Positions 62,306 to 64,000 of a DNA stretch of 64,000 nucleotides are shown here, in pieces. Source of the stretch: Pelomonas sp039929605 (GTDB lineage Bacteria; Pseudomonadota; Gammaproteobacteria; Burkholderiales; Burkholderiaceae_C); assembly GCF_039929605.1 (NCBI RefSeq), contig NZ_JBDSQX010000042.1, positions 1 through 64,000 of the forward strand. The letters are read 5' to 3'. Below the pieces are notes generated by a model, which did not search any database, was not told where the DNA came from, and was given only the letters and a program-made list of their open reading frames with translations. A program made the position numbers and the translations under genes. The number at the start of each line of letters is the position of its first letter. Position 1 is the first letter of the stretch.

Positions 62306-63871
62306 ATTGAGCTTGGCCGATTGCACCAGGCTCATGACGATGGCCGCCCGCTCGCCGGCCAGCTCGCTGCCCACGAACAGCCAGTTCTTGGCGCCCAGCT
62401 TCCAGGGCTTGATCTGCTGCCCAATGTGGTTGTTGTCGATGGGCACGGCCCCGTCGTCCAGGTGCAGCGTCAGCGCGCTCCAGTGGTTCAGGCTGTAGTT
62501 GATGGCTTCGCCGATGGCGCCGCCGCTCACGCGCCCGCGCTCCAATTCCAGCCACACGCGCAGTTCCTCCCACAGCGGCTTGCTCAGGCGCTGGCGGCCC
62601 TCGCGGCGGTCCTCGGCGCTCATGCCTGCGAAGTGGCTCTCGACGTGGTAGATCCGCGCCCAACGCTGCAGCGCTTGCAGCGCCACGGGACTGGCGCCGG
62701 CGTTGCGCGGGGTCAGCTCCTCGAACTTGCGCCTGGCATGCGCTGCACAGGCCGCAGCCGTGCGCCCGGGATGCAGGCTCGCATCGAGCACCGGGGCGTA
62801 GCCCGAGTACCGGTCGCACACCAGCGTGCCGCGCCAGGGCAGCCCCGCGCGCGGCGGGTCCAGGCCGGCGAGGAAGGCGATGGGGTACTGCGCGCCCCGA
62901 CCGGCGCAGAAGTCGTAGATGACCCCCGGCTGCGGGTCGAGTTGGCTGCGTGCATAGGCCCAGATGAAGGCCTTCTTGGTCTTGCCCGCGCCGGGGTCAA
63001 GCAGCGGGATGGGCGTCTCATCGGCGTGTAGCACCGCAGCGCTCAGCACGAAGCGCTTGTGCGCTTCGTACAGCGGCTGCAGCGCCGCGCCACCGGCGCC
63101 GGCCCAGGCCGCCAGCGTCGAGCGCGGCGTGTGCACGCCCGCTCGCGCATTGATGGCCTCTTGCCGGTAGTACGGCAGGTGGTCGGCGAAGCGGCTGATC
63201 AGCGTGTGCGCCACCAGCCCGCTGGCCGGGATGCCACCGTCGATCACGTCGGGCTCGGCCGGCTCTTGCCGCAGCCGCCCCTGTCCACGTTGGCTGCAGC
63301 ACCGGCACGCCCACTTGCCGTAGATGTGGCGATGCACGAAGAACTGCGCCGGGATGATGTCGAGCTTCTCGCTCACGTCCTCGCCCACGCGCTGCATCGG
63401 CGCACCGCACCCCTCGTTGGCGCAGGTGGTGTCGGCCGGCTCGTGGTGGTGTTCCACGCGCTGCAGGTGTTCGGGCAATGCCTGGCGGCGCGGCTGGCGC
63501 GGGGTGGCCTTCGGCGCATGGGGTGTCGGCGCCAGCTTGGCCTGCAACTCGGCCAGTTGCGCCTGCAGGGCGGCCTCGTCCTCGATCAGCGTCTGGGCGA
63601 ACAGCGCGCGCTGCTGCGCCGTCATCGCCTCGGTCTTGGCGCCGAACTTCCAGCGCTTCAAGCGCGCCAGCTCGAGTTGGATCTTCTCCAGCCGCATGTC
63701 GCGCCAGGCGATCTCGCGGTCCCGGCGCTCGATCTCCTGATCCCGACGCTCGATCTCGCCGACCTGCTGCTCGATGCGCTGGCGCATCCGTGCGATCACC
63801 GCCGCCGCTTCGGCCGGCAGCCTGTGCTCGTCAATGGGGGGCAGGTCTTGCACGCCTTGCATGCGTGGCAT
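62306..63871 (-). pseudogene. tnpC: IS66-family transposase TnpC, C-terminus cut off by an IS
   Basis: About 522 codons remain. A coiled-coil N-terminus rich in ERRDQEIERRDREI is followed by the zinc-finger region (CANEGCGAPM ... CRCC). The IS66 catalytic core shows LHADETPIPLLDPG, LVCDRYSGYAPV and HARRKFEEL, and near the end the IDNNHIGQQIKPWKLGAKNWLF motif. At SAKLN the frame runs into the inserted IS5/IS1182-type element and would end with 32 foreign residues at 62207. ATG 63871 is used; ATG 63862 is an alternative. Confidence 0.85.
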
Positions 63872-64000
63872 GTTGCCGTTGGAGCCCGGCTCGCACCATT
63901 GGCGCAAGCACTCTTGCCGGCCTGGCTGCGGGCATGACTTTGCGCGCGAACTGAAGCGCAAACTTACGCACGGCGGATCACCTGCAGCTCAGGCAGCCGC

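Larger units (their letters stand above)
60473..64000 (-). mobile_element. IS66-family element, split and continuing past the window
   Basis: The right end is placed at GTATGTGTTCACGGGGT (60473), where OrfB of the IS3 remnant is interrupted. A 114 bp piece (60473-60586) is followed by an inserted IS5/IS1182-type element (60587-62305) and then by the tnpC gene (62306-63871) on the minus strand. Further IS66 genes (tnpB, tnpA) should lie beyond 64000. The right end is inferred from the junction and the repeated 17-mer. Confidence 0.6.

Overview
The window is a 64 kb stretch of a GC-rich betaproteobacterial chromosome, most likely order Burkholderiales (Rubrivivax/Leptothrix/Roseateles-like). 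The main evidence is one long minus-strand block in the order typical of that group: yceD-rpmF-plsX-fabH-fabD-fabG-acpP-fabF-rpoE-rseA-mucD-lepA-lepB-(DUF4845)-rnc-era-recO-pdxJ-acpS (48.9 down to 31.7 kb). No rRNA, tRNA or CRISPR array was seen.

Region 1 (1-17 kb) is mixed housekeeping and transport. It holds the 3' part of an RND efflux pump with an alpha/beta hydrolase, a HIT protein coupled to a giant FAD/Fe-S oxidoreductase, a glycerophosphodiester phosphodiesterase, a ChaN-like exported protein, a GNAT/MFS pair, a PPC-domain protein with a gamma-glutamyltransferase-like enzyme, and the run rluC-HAD-Rieske-S49 protease. Region 2 (17-22 kb) has rne, divergent from rluC across a 0.6 kb leader, followed by a POT peptide transporter. 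Region 3 (22.2-29 kb) is a signalling cluster: a REC-REC-PAS histidine kinase, a REC-GGDEF diguanylate cyclase whose start overlaps the kinase stop, and a large hybrid kinase with three nearly identical PAS repeats ahead of PAS-HisKA-HATPase-REC-Hpt. Region 4 (29-31.7 kb) holds a membrane-anchored ClpP-like protein and a multi-pass membrane protein whose stop codons overlap.

Region 5 (31.7-48.9 kb) is the conserved fatty-acid, envelope-stress and RNA-processing block, with many 4-base start/stop overlaps. It carries several non-coding oddities. There is a full-length 163 bp palindrome between fabH and fabD, an inverted repeat between era and recO, and a gap of about 0.5 kb between mucD and lepA that holds a symmetric cluster of four DnaA-box-like 9-mers and a possible small RNA ending in a strong terminator. 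No rseB/mucB lies between rseA and mucD.

Region 6 (48.9-51.8 kb) has maf, an RsmI-like methyltransferase and rhlE. Region 7 (51.8-59.3 kb) is a polysaccharide cluster of visibly lower GC: a WecA-type initiating transferase, an SLBB export protein, a Wzz-like protein, a Wzy/WaaL-like polymerase and two glycosyltransferases. Region 8 (59.3-64 kb) is a set of nested insertion sequences. A possible IS256-type tail is followed by a decayed IS3-family element. That element is cut by an IS66-family element, which is itself split by an intact IS5/IS1182-type element. The IS66 element runs off the window.
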